Made by a program: the position numbers and the translations under genes
NCBI GenBank assembly: GCA_903813345.2
Contig: CAIIXF020000007.1
Location: 12,694,714-12,754,713, forward strand
DNA length: 60,000 bases
From: Owenia fusiformis
Taxonomy: Eukaryota; Annelida; Polychaeta; Sabellida; Oweniidae
Reading direction: 5' to 3'
Part shown: in pieces, positions 1-13,900 of the stretch
How the letters are laid out: each line of letters starts with the position of its first letter
Numbering within the stretch: the first letter of the stretch is position 1
The notes under the pieces: model-generated
Seen by the model: the letters and a program-made list of their open reading frames with translations, nothing else
What the model was told of the DNA's origin: nothing
The model's database searches: none

Positions 1-787
1 CACTTTTTCTGGATCGCAAATTTTTTATCTCCAATTAATTCAAATATTTAGAAAACTTTGAAATGTGAACATCTGCTAACCCAAACAATTTTAGCCAATC
101 AGATTAGACAGGTTTTACTGTATGTTAACATCTGATAAGATTAGAAGGCACACCCATTCCTGCAAATTATGATTACAGGTCAACACCAAGGTATGGATTG
201 TGCAATACAAACAGAGGAGGTGATTCATAAACATGTGACAACTTTAACATGTTATCATGTCACATGGGGCAGAATCAAATACCAAGGGAACATAAATTAA
301 AAGATTAAACTTAAAGTCAATGATCCAATAAATCACAAGCAAATTCTAAAGCAATGAACTAACATTCCTTAATGATTCAATGGCACTTTTGATACATTGT
401 ATTTGAATTATTAACCTTGATGTTAAAGACAAGATACTCGGGTTGATATATTACCAAACAATATGTACTATAAAAGTAGAAAACCATAAATTATTGTCTA
501 CAATGTGATCAAGCAATGCAAAAACAATTGAAAATAGAAGCTGAAAATGCCTTAATTATTGTAAAACATTCAAAATTCAGAAATCAGTTATGGAATGACA
601 TAAACACAGAGTAAAACCTATCTAATATGAATGCTGCTGGGTGCAGCCATGTGTTCGTTTTTTAAATATGTGAGTTGATATGGGGTGAAGAGAAAGCATT
701 TACATTGTGAGGTGTTCAGATAAGAGAAGTATTCGGAAAGATGAGTTTAATTGTAAATTTATTATGCATTTTACTGTATTTTTCCAG
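1..787. other. Intron or upstream region of the first gene, with a transposon-end-like sequence
   Basis: No coding exon is recognisable before the splice acceptor at 781-787. Around 47-122 the bottom strand reads as a CAGTAAAACCTGTCTAATC-type sequence followed by a 'TGTTCACATTT' stretch. Similar wording recurs near 610, 51135 and 59635, so it looks like the end of a dispersed DNA transposon. The family assignment (pogo/Tigger-like) is inference. Confidence 0.35.
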
Positions 788-1083
788 GTTATGGCAGTAA
801 TGGTTTCACGGAGGTGTACACAGTGAACAACCTGCCAGGCCAACCTGGGGGTCTGCAGTACCCTGGGGTCCATGCCGCCCCAGGGGTTGGGGGACACGTC
901 TTGGAGGTACCACCAGCCTATGACTCCCTCACAAGCCAACAGAGCTCAATTGCATCATCAAATGTAGATGGTGCTGTGAGCATGCAACAAGAAAATGCCC
1001 AAAATGAAACCAAACAAGGAGTGCCATCTGGTGGAGCTCAGAAGCAACAACCTGAGCGCCCACCTCCTCCTTATAAAAAGTAG
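788..1083 (+). CDS. Last coding exon of an unidentified protein with PPxY motifs
   Basis: A pyrimidine-rich acceptor (tttttccag, ending at 787) opens an exon that stays in frame to a TAG at 1081-1083. The first two bases complete a codon from an upstream exon outside the window. The roughly 97-residue tail is rich in Gly, Pro, Ser and Gln and looks disordered. It contains PPAYDSL near its middle and ends in RPPPPYKK, giving two PPxY motifs. In other proteins PPxY motifs bind WW domains of Nedd4-type ubiquitin ligases and are common in cytoplasmic tails of small membrane proteins (Shisa, WBP1/VOPP1 or CYYR1-like). No membrane segment lies in this exon, so the family cannot be fixed. Codon use and the clean acceptor support a real exon. 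Confidence 0.7.
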
Positions 1084-2713
1084 ACTCCATGTATGAGCCC
1101 TGAACTTTCAATGAACTAGAACACTAGCCAGGACTAACGATTTACAACAAAAAGAACTTTCGCTAAAATTTTCAAACTAACACCTTTTGTATTCTGGGTT
1201 TCTTTTCATGGTTTACGACTGCAAAAAAAGAAACTCATATACATTTACAGCATCATTGGCCTTCTTGACATCTGGAAAGCCTATGACAGCAGTAAGAAGG
1301 GTAGAAATGACTAAGCAAATATATCATGACATTCACTCTAGACTTTCTTAAAAAATAATGAACTTTCGTGGTTGTTTAGTGATATTACAGTGACCATTAT
1401 ACCAATGAAATATGAGCCCTTTATGACAGAAAACAATTCATAAGTACTTTTAGAACTTGAGAACTTGAAACTCATCCTGTATATCAGCACATAAAAAACA
1501 AAGTTTGAGAAACATAATGTCAATGATCAAATTACATGAACAATTTTAATATAATGTTATTTAGTAATAAATAAGATACTTTCTAATGTTTAATCTTGCT
1601 TTAAGACCAAGTTCTCCCTCTCTATCTTACTGAGTGAGAGAGATGGAGGATTAAGGGTCATAATGTAGGAAAGAAAGAAAACTGATAGAGGGCAGCAGTG
1701 TCTCATGATGATGAGATACTGACGCTAAAGCAATAATTGCAATCTAATGCAATCATAATGGAACACCAATGTAGCCATGAAATAAATATCTTTTAGAAAT
1801 CAGCACATGCATTGTTTATAGAACCATAACTCATTGTTGTAAATATTCCATGACAAATGTAAATAGTGTACAATTTAGAAATTGTAAATAGGATGTAAAA
1901 AGTTTGTACAAAATGAAACTCCATGGGAGAAATAAACCCAATATAATTTATTTTATATCTGTTTCGCTGTAGTCTTACATGAGTCCTATGACCACCCTGG
2001 ACCACCATACCCCTATACAGAGCCAAAGTAATTTAATAAAGTAATTACTACAGACAAGCAGGATTGGCTCCCAGGATCGAAACTCGATATTTTCCAACAA
2101 TGAAAACATTGAAATGTCGTTATTTTCTGAAATTATAACAGACTATAAATTCAAAATAAACAGTTCAAAAGATTCAAACCATTATCTCAATCATTTCTTG
2201 TGAGTTTTGGAATTTTTCGTCAGGAAATAATACCAAAATTCACGATTCAAATGTTGAAGTGAACAAAATGGCGGCAGTTTGAAATCGAATTTTGTATCAT
2301 GACATGCCTATATATGGGACAGAATATCGATGTTGCACTCTGGGAGTTCAGTGCCTACTCACTTTAATACTGAGAGATGCCTGTCACTCCTCCAGTCCTC
2401 CCAACAGGTAACTTCATAAGGAAGACATTTCAGGTTCACTCTTCTACAGTTCAATATAACTGCCATCTTTACATTCAAATTGACACCAAAAGCACATAAG
2501 TACCAATACATAATTTTACTTCAGTATATTTATTGCATGTAAATATTTAATTTGCATTAATTCAGCTTGATTTAGAAGCATACCAATTACGGTAAACAAA
2601 ATATTTCATGAGTTCCCTCAATCTTTTCCAGATTCATGATTGATTAAAAGTAATAAATGAAAGAAGATTCATAAAAATGTTCATGACCCAAATGCTATGG
2701 AATGTCACTATTA
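1084..2713. other. 3' UTR of the first gene and convergent intergenic region
   Basis: After the stop at 1083 there is AT-rich sequence without long frames. AATAAA-like signals occur near 1566, 1778 and 2034 and could end the upstream transcript. On the bottom strand a TTTATT near 2527 could be the polyadenylation signal of HINT1, which converges on this region. An AAAATGGCGGC sequence (YY1-like core) lies near 2266, followed by ATGCCTGTCACTCCTCC at 2377 and a CAG|GTAAC donor-like site at 2406. That could be a small top-strand exon, but nothing downstream continues it. Confidence 0.5.
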
Positions 2714-4609
<1,896 letters not shown>

Positions 4610-4617
4610 GTCGAAAC

Positions 4618-4912
4618 CTGGAAACCGAAGTGAAAGTGAAGAGTAGTCTCAAAACATCAATTAATAAATTAAAAGTTTCTTCTACAAAATAAAGGAAATC
4701 ATTTGTATCAAAGTGACATTCATGTAATGTGTTTTTACCAATTAAAAAGATATAATATTTTGTTGCAGTCATGAAATAGTGCTATTATTGTTTGTTTTCG
4801 AGACTGTACAGGTCACATGACATTCAAAATGGTAGACGGACTTTTAAAAATGGATTTACGAAATTTGGAATATTTTACTTAATTGAAGCGACCTCTTGTG
4901 TTCTGTGATGTA
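4618..4912. promoter_or_regulatory. Shared HINT1 / Rab promoter region
   Basis: The HINT1 and Rab start codons are only ~300 bp apart and divergent, so both promoters must lie here unless one has a distal 5' exon. GTCACATGAC at 4812-4821 is a near-palindromic E-box of the USF/MiT-TFE type. An AAAATGG sequence follows at ~4828. No TATA box is evident. The sites are visible; their use is inference. Confidence 0.55.
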
Positions 4913-7900
4913 ATGAAGTCGGTTGAAGCAAAGGTCGTAGTGCTAGGAACACAAGGTATTCAATATTTCATTGTTTCATTGATTTTTAATCTTTGTTTTA
5001 TCTCTATAAACTTAAAATTTTTAAAACTTCATCCTGAAAAATTAAAATAATTTAATTGTTCACCACATGTCTACTTACCGGTATGTGATAGGTTCTTTGA
5101 CGCTTCCAAATACGACATTGAAGGAAGCAGTGTAGATGTAGATTGATTGTTGTTGCAGGATCAGGGGTGTAGCCAGCTTTCTTTCAGGGGTTGTGATCGT
5201 CAAATTTTTTGGGGGTTTTCAGTAAAGGGGGGGGGGGCACAATCATGACAAAAGCAAGGCAATTTTTTTGTAAGATTTCTTTTAAATTTGACAGAAATTG
5301 ATGCAACTTCCTTCGAAATTGTGTCGGAAGCTTCAAATAAAAAGCATTTTAAGGCGACGCTATATTAAATAAAAAGTACAAAAAATGACTGCCATATTTT
5401 TTTGATAAAGACACATGTTTTTAAAATCTGTTTACCTTGTATATGAATTGTGTATTTTGACTAATGAAACATGTCAAAGTTAACATCACACATAAACACA
5501 TTTTTCCAAACTATGAATTGGAGGTGCATGGATCCCCAAAGCTAGCATGAAGAGTGCGAAGTGAGGCTAATTTTTGAAAGTTTCAAGGAGTAGCCTTGCA
5601 ACAGTCACACATTTGCAAGAGTCTAAAATTTCCACAAATCATCTTACCTTACCAAGGAACAACGAAGGAGCACGAAAATGTGTACTTCTTGCATTGTTAG
5701 AGTATAATAAAGCTCAAACCATTGTGAATTCTAAATATTTCATGTCCACCATTTTGTTTCCTGGAACTATTTTTTAGTCCAGAGTTATCTTCATTCATGT
5801 TTCCATTGTTTATCATTCATAAAGCCTCTATCATGTATCTATCATGATAATTACACTGTAATAGATAAAACATACAAGTGATAATCCATGCCACTTGGTG
5901 TAGTCACAAAACTTGCATGAGGATTAATCAGGAAGTCTAGAAGTAGTTCCGGCAAACAAAATGTGGACATGAAATATTTGGAATTTACAATGGTTTGAGG
6001 TTTATTATACTCTAACAATGCAAGAAGTGCACATTTTCATGCTCCTTCGTTGTTCCTGGGAAAGGTAAGATGATTTGTGGAAATTTTAGACTCTTGCAAA
6101 TGTGTGACTGTTGCAAGGCTACTCCTTGAAACTTTCAAAAATTAGCCTCACTTCGCACTCTTCATGCTAGCTTTGGGGATCCATGCACCTCCAATTCATA
6201 GTTTGGAAAAATGCGTTTATGTGTGATGTTAACTTTGACATGTTTCATTAGTCAAGATACACAATTCATATACAAGGTAAACAGATTTTAAAAACATGTG
6301 TCTTTATCAAAAAAATATGGCAGTCATTTTTTGTACTTATTATTTAATATAGCGTCGCCTTAAAGCTCTTTTCTTTTCCTTCTGTCTAATTGTTCTATTT
6401 CTATTGGTTATGGGGGGAGGGTGCAAGTGTAGTGTACATTTGATTTTTGCAAAAGTTTTAAAGAAAAATGCAAACATAATATTTAAGCAGGGGTCCAGCT
6501 TAAGTATATTTCATTTTGATATGAATTAAGATGAACTGGAAGTGAACGGAAACTCAGAAAAATATGCAAGACTGAAATTTTCAAACTCAAACTGATAAGT
6601 CATTTTTTGTTACATAGGTCTTTATGCAATATTATCAATGACAACTATTTTTGAAGAGGAGTTCATGAAAACCGGATCACCTAAAATTTCTGAAAATTCC
6701 ACAATATATTCTTCAAACAAATATTTAAACTGATCGAGCAACACATTTAGGAAAAATTGTCTCCAACAAAACCAGCGGCCAAAAGAAGGAAAAAAGTGCA
6801 CTCTTCAGAACAGTTTTAGTCTATTTTTTCAAATTTCCAAATTCTCATCATCGTTCGTTTTAGAGGGTTTATATTAGTGACCTTTCTGAGAGAGAGTCTT
6901 TCATGGAAAAAGTAGGGTGTGGTTTATCGGAGCACATGTGTCTATAAGAGGGAATATGGTAAATATAATTTAATAAATTTGCTATTGATGCTGTTAACAG
7001 AGAAAATATTTATGAAGTTTATGACTACATGTATATGAAAAAGTAATATGGCATGCAAAGTTCAAAAATAGACACAAGGACCCACCCTCTATGTACAGGT
7101 ATTCTACTCAGAATAATCAGTCATAGTGACTTGCATGACAGTATAGAATTCAAGACTCAAACATATGTGCTGTGTACTGATAACTAATGATGTCTACTAG
7201 TCAATCTACTATTCAAGTCTACTATTCAATCAAAATGTCAAATGAAAAAGTAAAAATGACAAAATGAAAAATTTGCAAGTCACATGCTGACGTATCATTT
7301 GGTTTGTTCATATAATGTAGTACAAGTTTTACGTTTTGCTTAACATGAGTCTTTAACAGGAGATGGTGACTTGGCAATTCTATGTCTTTTGCTTATTAAC
7401 ATTTTGTCATATTTATGAAATCAAACATGTCTTTATAATAATATATATTTGCTACCATCAGCCTCAACTTGATTTTGAGCTTTTCCTATTTAACATGTAT
7501 ATTAATAATAATCATCATAATGTATATACCATATTTATTAGCTCATATACCTCACAGAAAGACTATGAGGTGAAGCTTTGTTTATTTTTTGTTTGTTTTT
7601 GTGGTACTGTACTTTTACCAATAAGAAGTCCTTACTGTTATCTCTATTTTATAGTTAATAGTACAATAGCACTTAAACAACAACTGAGGGATCATACACT
7701 ATGTAACTCTGACTTGAAGGCAATCTTCATTTTGATAAGGCATCCTTGCTGCAATTGAATTTAAGCATGAATGAAGTCCTTTGAAGAAGGATGGGTATAA
7801 GGTAGACTATGAGAGCACCTCCTCTATTGTTGTTTATTACCTTTTTGTCTTATTTGGCAATGGACAGGGGTCAATATATGTAAAGGCAGTCATGTTTAAC

Positions 7901-10900
7901 CTTTAATTGTGAACCCTGTCCCCATTAGGGATCATACACTATGTAACTCTGACTTGAAGGCAATCTTCATTTTGATAAGGCATCCTTGCTGCAATTGAAT
8001 TTAAGCATGAATGAAGTCCTTTGAAGAAGGATGGGTATAAGGTAGACTATGAGAGCACCTCCTCTATTGTTGTTTATTACCTTTTTGTCTTATTTGGCAA
8101 TGGACAGGGGTCAATATATGTAAAGGCAGTCATGTTTAACCTTTAATTGTGAACCCTGTCCCCATTAAAAATAAAAATGTGGTTTTAGATCCGAATATTA
8201 TTTTGGCCTTAATTGGCACACTTACAGGGTGTTCCATATGTTTCAGGAATGATGCTGTATTTTATTGGTTTTCTATTCAATCTAGCTGATTTTTTAACAA
8301 AATGTGTCCAAATATGTTGTGAATAAGTTGTAAAAATTTCATATCATGAAACTCAGTAGACTGAATAATAAGGTTGCTATAGTAACCTAGGGGTAGGGTA
8401 GGTGAAGCAGGTGTAACAACGCGCAAAACATAACATTTTTGTAAAAATAGTAGTTTTTGTATAAAGAGTCCAAAGTATTAACTTGTCATAGTCGCATCAA
8501 ACTTGTTGGAAATTAAAAAGAATAAAGGTGGATTCCTGGAAATTAAAAATGTTATCAAACCCTTTATTAGCCATCATCATTATTTCAGCATCTATCCCTT
8601 CCGCATTAGTGAGCGCTGTCACTGTTCTCGCATGTCCACATTTTGGATAATCGGTCTCAGTTTTCCTTCCAGATTTGAACCGCTTGTACTACTCATACAC
8701 TCTAGAGGTTACCATCATTGAAAACTGTTATTCACACATGTCATGTCTTGTCACAGATTGTTGTGTATTGCCTAAGTCGAAGGTTTTCCTTTGCTAATGA
8801 CTTTCACTTTTCAAGATGGCCGCTCTTCTAAAATTACCTGTGTTTATTCTCCTTTGTGACTCATGACATGACAGGTGTTTAAATTGTGATGTGATCAAGG
8901 GTGGTGACATTTTTTTTACTTTCTTGAAATCCACCTTCATTTTTGTTTAATTACTGACAAGTTTGATCCAACTCTGACAACCTAATACTTAGTCACACTT
9001 CGTACAAAAAAAACTATTTTTACCAATTTTTCATATATTTTGCGCGTTGTTACACCTGCTCCACCTACCCTACCCCTAGGTTACTATAGCAACCATATAA
9101 TTAAGACTACTGAACTTCACGATATGAAACTTTTCCAACTTATTCAAAACATGTTTAGACACATTGTGTCAAAAATTCATTTAGATTGAAAAGAAAACCA
9201 ATAAAACACAGCATCATTCCTGAAACATATGGAACACCCTGTAATGGAATGGCACTCATCTCATTAATCCTCAATAACCATTTGATAAGATATCTGTAAT
9301 ATCTCAGAATTATATGGGATTGGAGCGTTAGTTGTAAATTCTTAGGTGTTACAATTTTATCACCTCCTTTATCTCCAGTTCAAGTTAGGCTGTATTTGAA
9401 AAAAATCATCTCGAGAGAAGACCCATAGTTGCACAGAAAACAGTAATGAAAAGCATATTGGCTAATGAAAAATAGACATATTTTCAAAATGAACACAGAA
9501 TGTTTTCAATCAGAATATGTCATTTGATGATTTTGATATTGTCCCCATTAGACTGTGATATCTTAGTCATTATAAATAAGTGATAAACCCCTTCAGAAGC
9601 CATTGTCTCCTGAGTCTTGACAAACAACAGTGATGTACCACTTGCATGTTATGACTACTTAGCCTTAGAATGCAGGTGTTTGGACATCCAATCTGTTCCT
9701 TTCATATATAAAGAAGGAAGGAACAGAATGGATGATATCTGGACCCCTGCCTTTGGTGAGAGGTCATCATGGTCTTATATTTCGGCTTATTAGAAGGAAA
9801 GATATTTGTACCTTTAGCCTTATCTCCAAAGACCCCCCCCTCCCCCTTGAAACCTCATATAGCTGGGAAAGGTAAAGAAAATGTTTGCTCCCTATTTTCA
9901 AAATAATATCTTGGGCCGGAAAAGTTGTTTTGCTTTCGTTAATTGTATGTTGAATCTATAATTGATTTGAATGATATGATTTATTAGATCAATACTTTAC
10001 AAGATGGGGGAAAATAATTGCCTTCCTGGAATATACTAGTAATGCCCTTTTTTAAATTCATTTGTATTCTGTTTCGCTTTTATCCCCACAAACATTTTTC
10101 AATAAATTTAGATAAATCTATCATTTCTACTCAGTGCTGGTATGCATGGTTATCATTGATTAATAAAGGTCACATTATACTGTTTATAAGTCTAGTAGAT
10201 GTTGACCCATATTTATAGATCACATTGAGATAGCAATGGGTGCTTTTATTATGTCCCCACCACATAGTGTGGGGCCATATTGTCGGCCTAGGCGCGTCCG
10301 TCTGTCTGTCCGTCTGTCCGTCTGTCTGTCCGTACGTCCGGCAGTTTTCTCCAAAACCGCTACAGATATCACCTTCAAATTTTCAGGGATAACTTATGAG
10401 TGCATACAGATGTGGATGAAAAAAAATTAACTCGATACCTACTTCCTGTCGGCCATTTTGAAGTCAAATGCTAAAATCCTTGTCTGCAAACTTTAAGAAA
10501 AACTGCTTCACAGTTGCTTTTAAAACTTTAACATCTTGTTCAACTCACTTCATTCTAGATCTGATTAGGTTTTGGACCTGCTAGCTCAGTCATGTCAGCC
10601 ATTTTGAATGTCTTAAGAAAAGTTAGCGCGCGATAATACTTTGTATCATATTGAATGGTGTTTTTGAGTTTTCATACTTTAACTATTTAGTAGCTTTATA
10701 AATAATTTCAGATGTACTTTGCTGTAAAAGCCTACTTTATTGTTAACAGTAGTTATATGTGATAATTTTGTAAAAAGAAATCAGCAAAAACTCATAAGGA
10801 CTTTTTTATTGTCGGCCATTTTGGATTTTTCGGTCCTAAAATCTTGTCTGTGAAGTCTTGTCTGCGCGTTTTCAGGTGAACCGTTTGGTGGATCAATTTC

Positions 10901-13900
10901 AAATTTTCAGGGATGATTCTTAGTATAAAAATCTAGATCTCATTAGTTTTTTGGCATTCTGGGTAAATGTCAAGGCAGCCATTTTGGATTTTCCGCCCTA
11001 AAATCTTGTCTGTAAAGTCTTGTCTACTCGTTTTCAGGTGAACCGTTTCGTAGATCAATTTCAAATTTTCAGGAATGATTCTTAGTATGAAAATCTAGAA
11101 CTGATTAGTTTTTTTGCATTCTGGGTAAATGTCAAGGCAGCCATTTTGGATTTTCCGTCTTAAAATCTTGCCTGTAAAGTCTTGTTTACGCGTTTTTAGG
11201 AGAAGGGTTTGATAGATCAATTTCAAATTTTCAGGGATGATTCTTTTTATGAAAATCTACATCTGATTACTTTTTTTGCATTCTGCGTAAATGTCAAGGC
11301 AGCCATTTTGGATTTTCCATCCTGAAATCTTGTCTGTAAAGTCTTGTTTACATGTTTTCTGGTTAACTGTGTGACGGATCAATTTCAAATTTTCAGGGGT
11401 GGTTCTTAGTATGAAAATCTAGAACTGACTAAATTTTTGGCATTCTGGGTAAATTTTAAGGTGGCCACTTTGGATTTTCTGTCCTCAAATTGTGTTGGTA
11501 AAGTCTTGTCTACTCATTTTCAGGATAACCATTTCACGGGATCACCACTTGGTGGGGACATTTTGTACACATTTGTGTTCTTGTTAATGTTTTTATTATC
11601 TCAATGAACAAATGTCAATAGGAATAGGGATGTGAAGCCATGTGTTTGTCCAAAATAACTCAAATACTATAATATACAGAATTTCTTCATATTTAGTGGT
11701 ATCATGTTTATAGCGAAGTACTTTTCACAATAAAAACTCTTTTCAAGATTAGGTTACCGTAATCCAGAGTAAACCTCAACTTTACTGTTAACATTGGCCT
11801 CCAGTCTCAGTCAGCTTTTACAATTACAAATTACACTGTTTAGAGTTTCCTATATACACTATATATGGTTTAATAATTGTATATTGTTTTTAGAAGATTT
11901 ATCAGATGAAAGTTGGGATGAGTCTATTGTAAACTGCAGGTCAAACTTATCACCAAGAAATTCATTATAGTCCGGATGTGAAGTGCCATATTTTAAGTGA
12001 AGGTGGAAATGCTTATTATACATTGTTGATTTTGTTGAAGTTGTGATATTAATTTCTCCATTTTCATCAAATAGTGATGATGGAGGGAACATCATCTGGC
12101 CGAGCAAACATTAACATTAATGCAACCGTAAATGAACACAAATTAAAAATCCCAAACTTGTTAGCTGCGCATGGTCTCTCTGGCAGTGATACGACATCTT
12201 GCATGCATGGAATTGGCAAGCTAACAGTCCTGAAGGTGTTAAATAGATGCTCACTCGCTAACTTGGGAGATGTCAATGCAGACATGACTGAAGTTGAGAA
12301 AACTTCAACAGAATTTGTTTCTAGATGTTATGGAATTACACCTAAAGTCACAGACAAAATGTCTGATGTGAGATATACTGTATGAGCAAAGAAAAATGTT
12401 GCAAAACACATTACAAATGCACCAAAGCTAAAATCCCTCCCACCAACAACAGTAGCATTTTCCCAGCATGTGAAGCGAGCTCATTTCCAAGTAGCTATAT
12501 GGAAAAATGCTGATATGCCTGACCCCCCACTTATCCTTCCAACAGATTATGGTTGGGAAATTAACAGCACGGGCTCACTTGTCCCAAGAACAATGCCCAA
12601 GGATACACCCTGTGCCCTTGAAGGAATTCTCCAGCTCATTAAGTGCACATGTGCATCAGAGGGCAATGTATGTAGAACTGGGCGATGTTCATGCTCCAAG
12701 GCATCTTTATCATGTACATTGTTCTGTGTTTGCAAGGAGAATGAATGCAATAACCAACATACAAAGACAGTAACTGAACAGGAATTGGAAAAAACTGATG
12801 AGGATTTATTGAAGGAAATCCTTGATGAAATCTTAGTAAAAGAAGATAATTCATAAATTCAAGATATATATAGCACCAATAAATGACCCTTGTGGAACAT
12901 CATTATTATTATGTAGGTTACTTTTACTCATTTCAGATATTTTATACGGAGAAAGAGATCATAATCAGGTGTATTTAGTATTATTTATTGATAATTTTAT
13001 AGGAAACACTAATATCAATTTGATATTATCACAGAATGAGACATTTCATAAATTGTAAGGTTGGCGGCCATCTTGAATTTTTTTCATTTTTGTCAAGAAA
13101 CATTTCTGGAACCTAACATATTGGTATACATCATATTAAAACTCTATTATAGAAAAAACAGCAAGATATGTTTATGTGTATGCTAGTTTTCTGTTCTAAT
13201 ATGCTGGCTAAAATACATAAAACGTGTGAAAATTCAAAATGGCCGCCAAAAAAATTCCTCAAGGATGCCCGTTGGGCATCCGGCAGTTTCTGAATATGGA
13301 TATCATGTTTAAACAGAAAATGCAAAAAAAGTTCATATAATAAGCATTTCCACCTCTATTGGCTCTACATCCAGACTATTATGCTGATATGCCGGGTGTC
13401 TCAAAAAATATACCCAAAAGTATATCAACAGCACAGACAAACCAATCAATATTTTGTATGGTCATGTAGCCAAAACATGAAAGTTTTCTCCAATACAAAG
13501 TTTTTAGTTCAGTCTTGGCTTTTTGATGCTTTAAGGCTTTACCTTCTACACCACACAATCACTGTAATCTCATATTTCGATGACAGCCTGTATCTTTACT
13601 GCTACATTGTTCATCACATTTGATAATAATTCTGGTGGAATGTTTTGGATTTCTCTTTGGATGTAATTGCCCTTACTGTGTTCTAGGTCTTTTTGCTTGG
13701 AATGAGCATTAAAACACTCCTTTAAATAGCCAACGAGAAAGATGATGACGATGGCAGAACAAACACAGAGAATCAGGTCAATTATAGGCAAATGATTCAG
13801 GGGTAACCTTCGAAAATTAGGCAGGCTAGCCTGGAGACCAAATGATATCTGAATGAAAACACACTGGTCTCAAATTGATTGAGCCCCTCTACACACAACA

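Noticed and set aside
7363-7758. 131-codon hydrophobic frame as a membrane protein
   Set aside because: Low-complexity AT-rich sequence; its end runs into the 240-bp duplication and no conserved pattern is seen.
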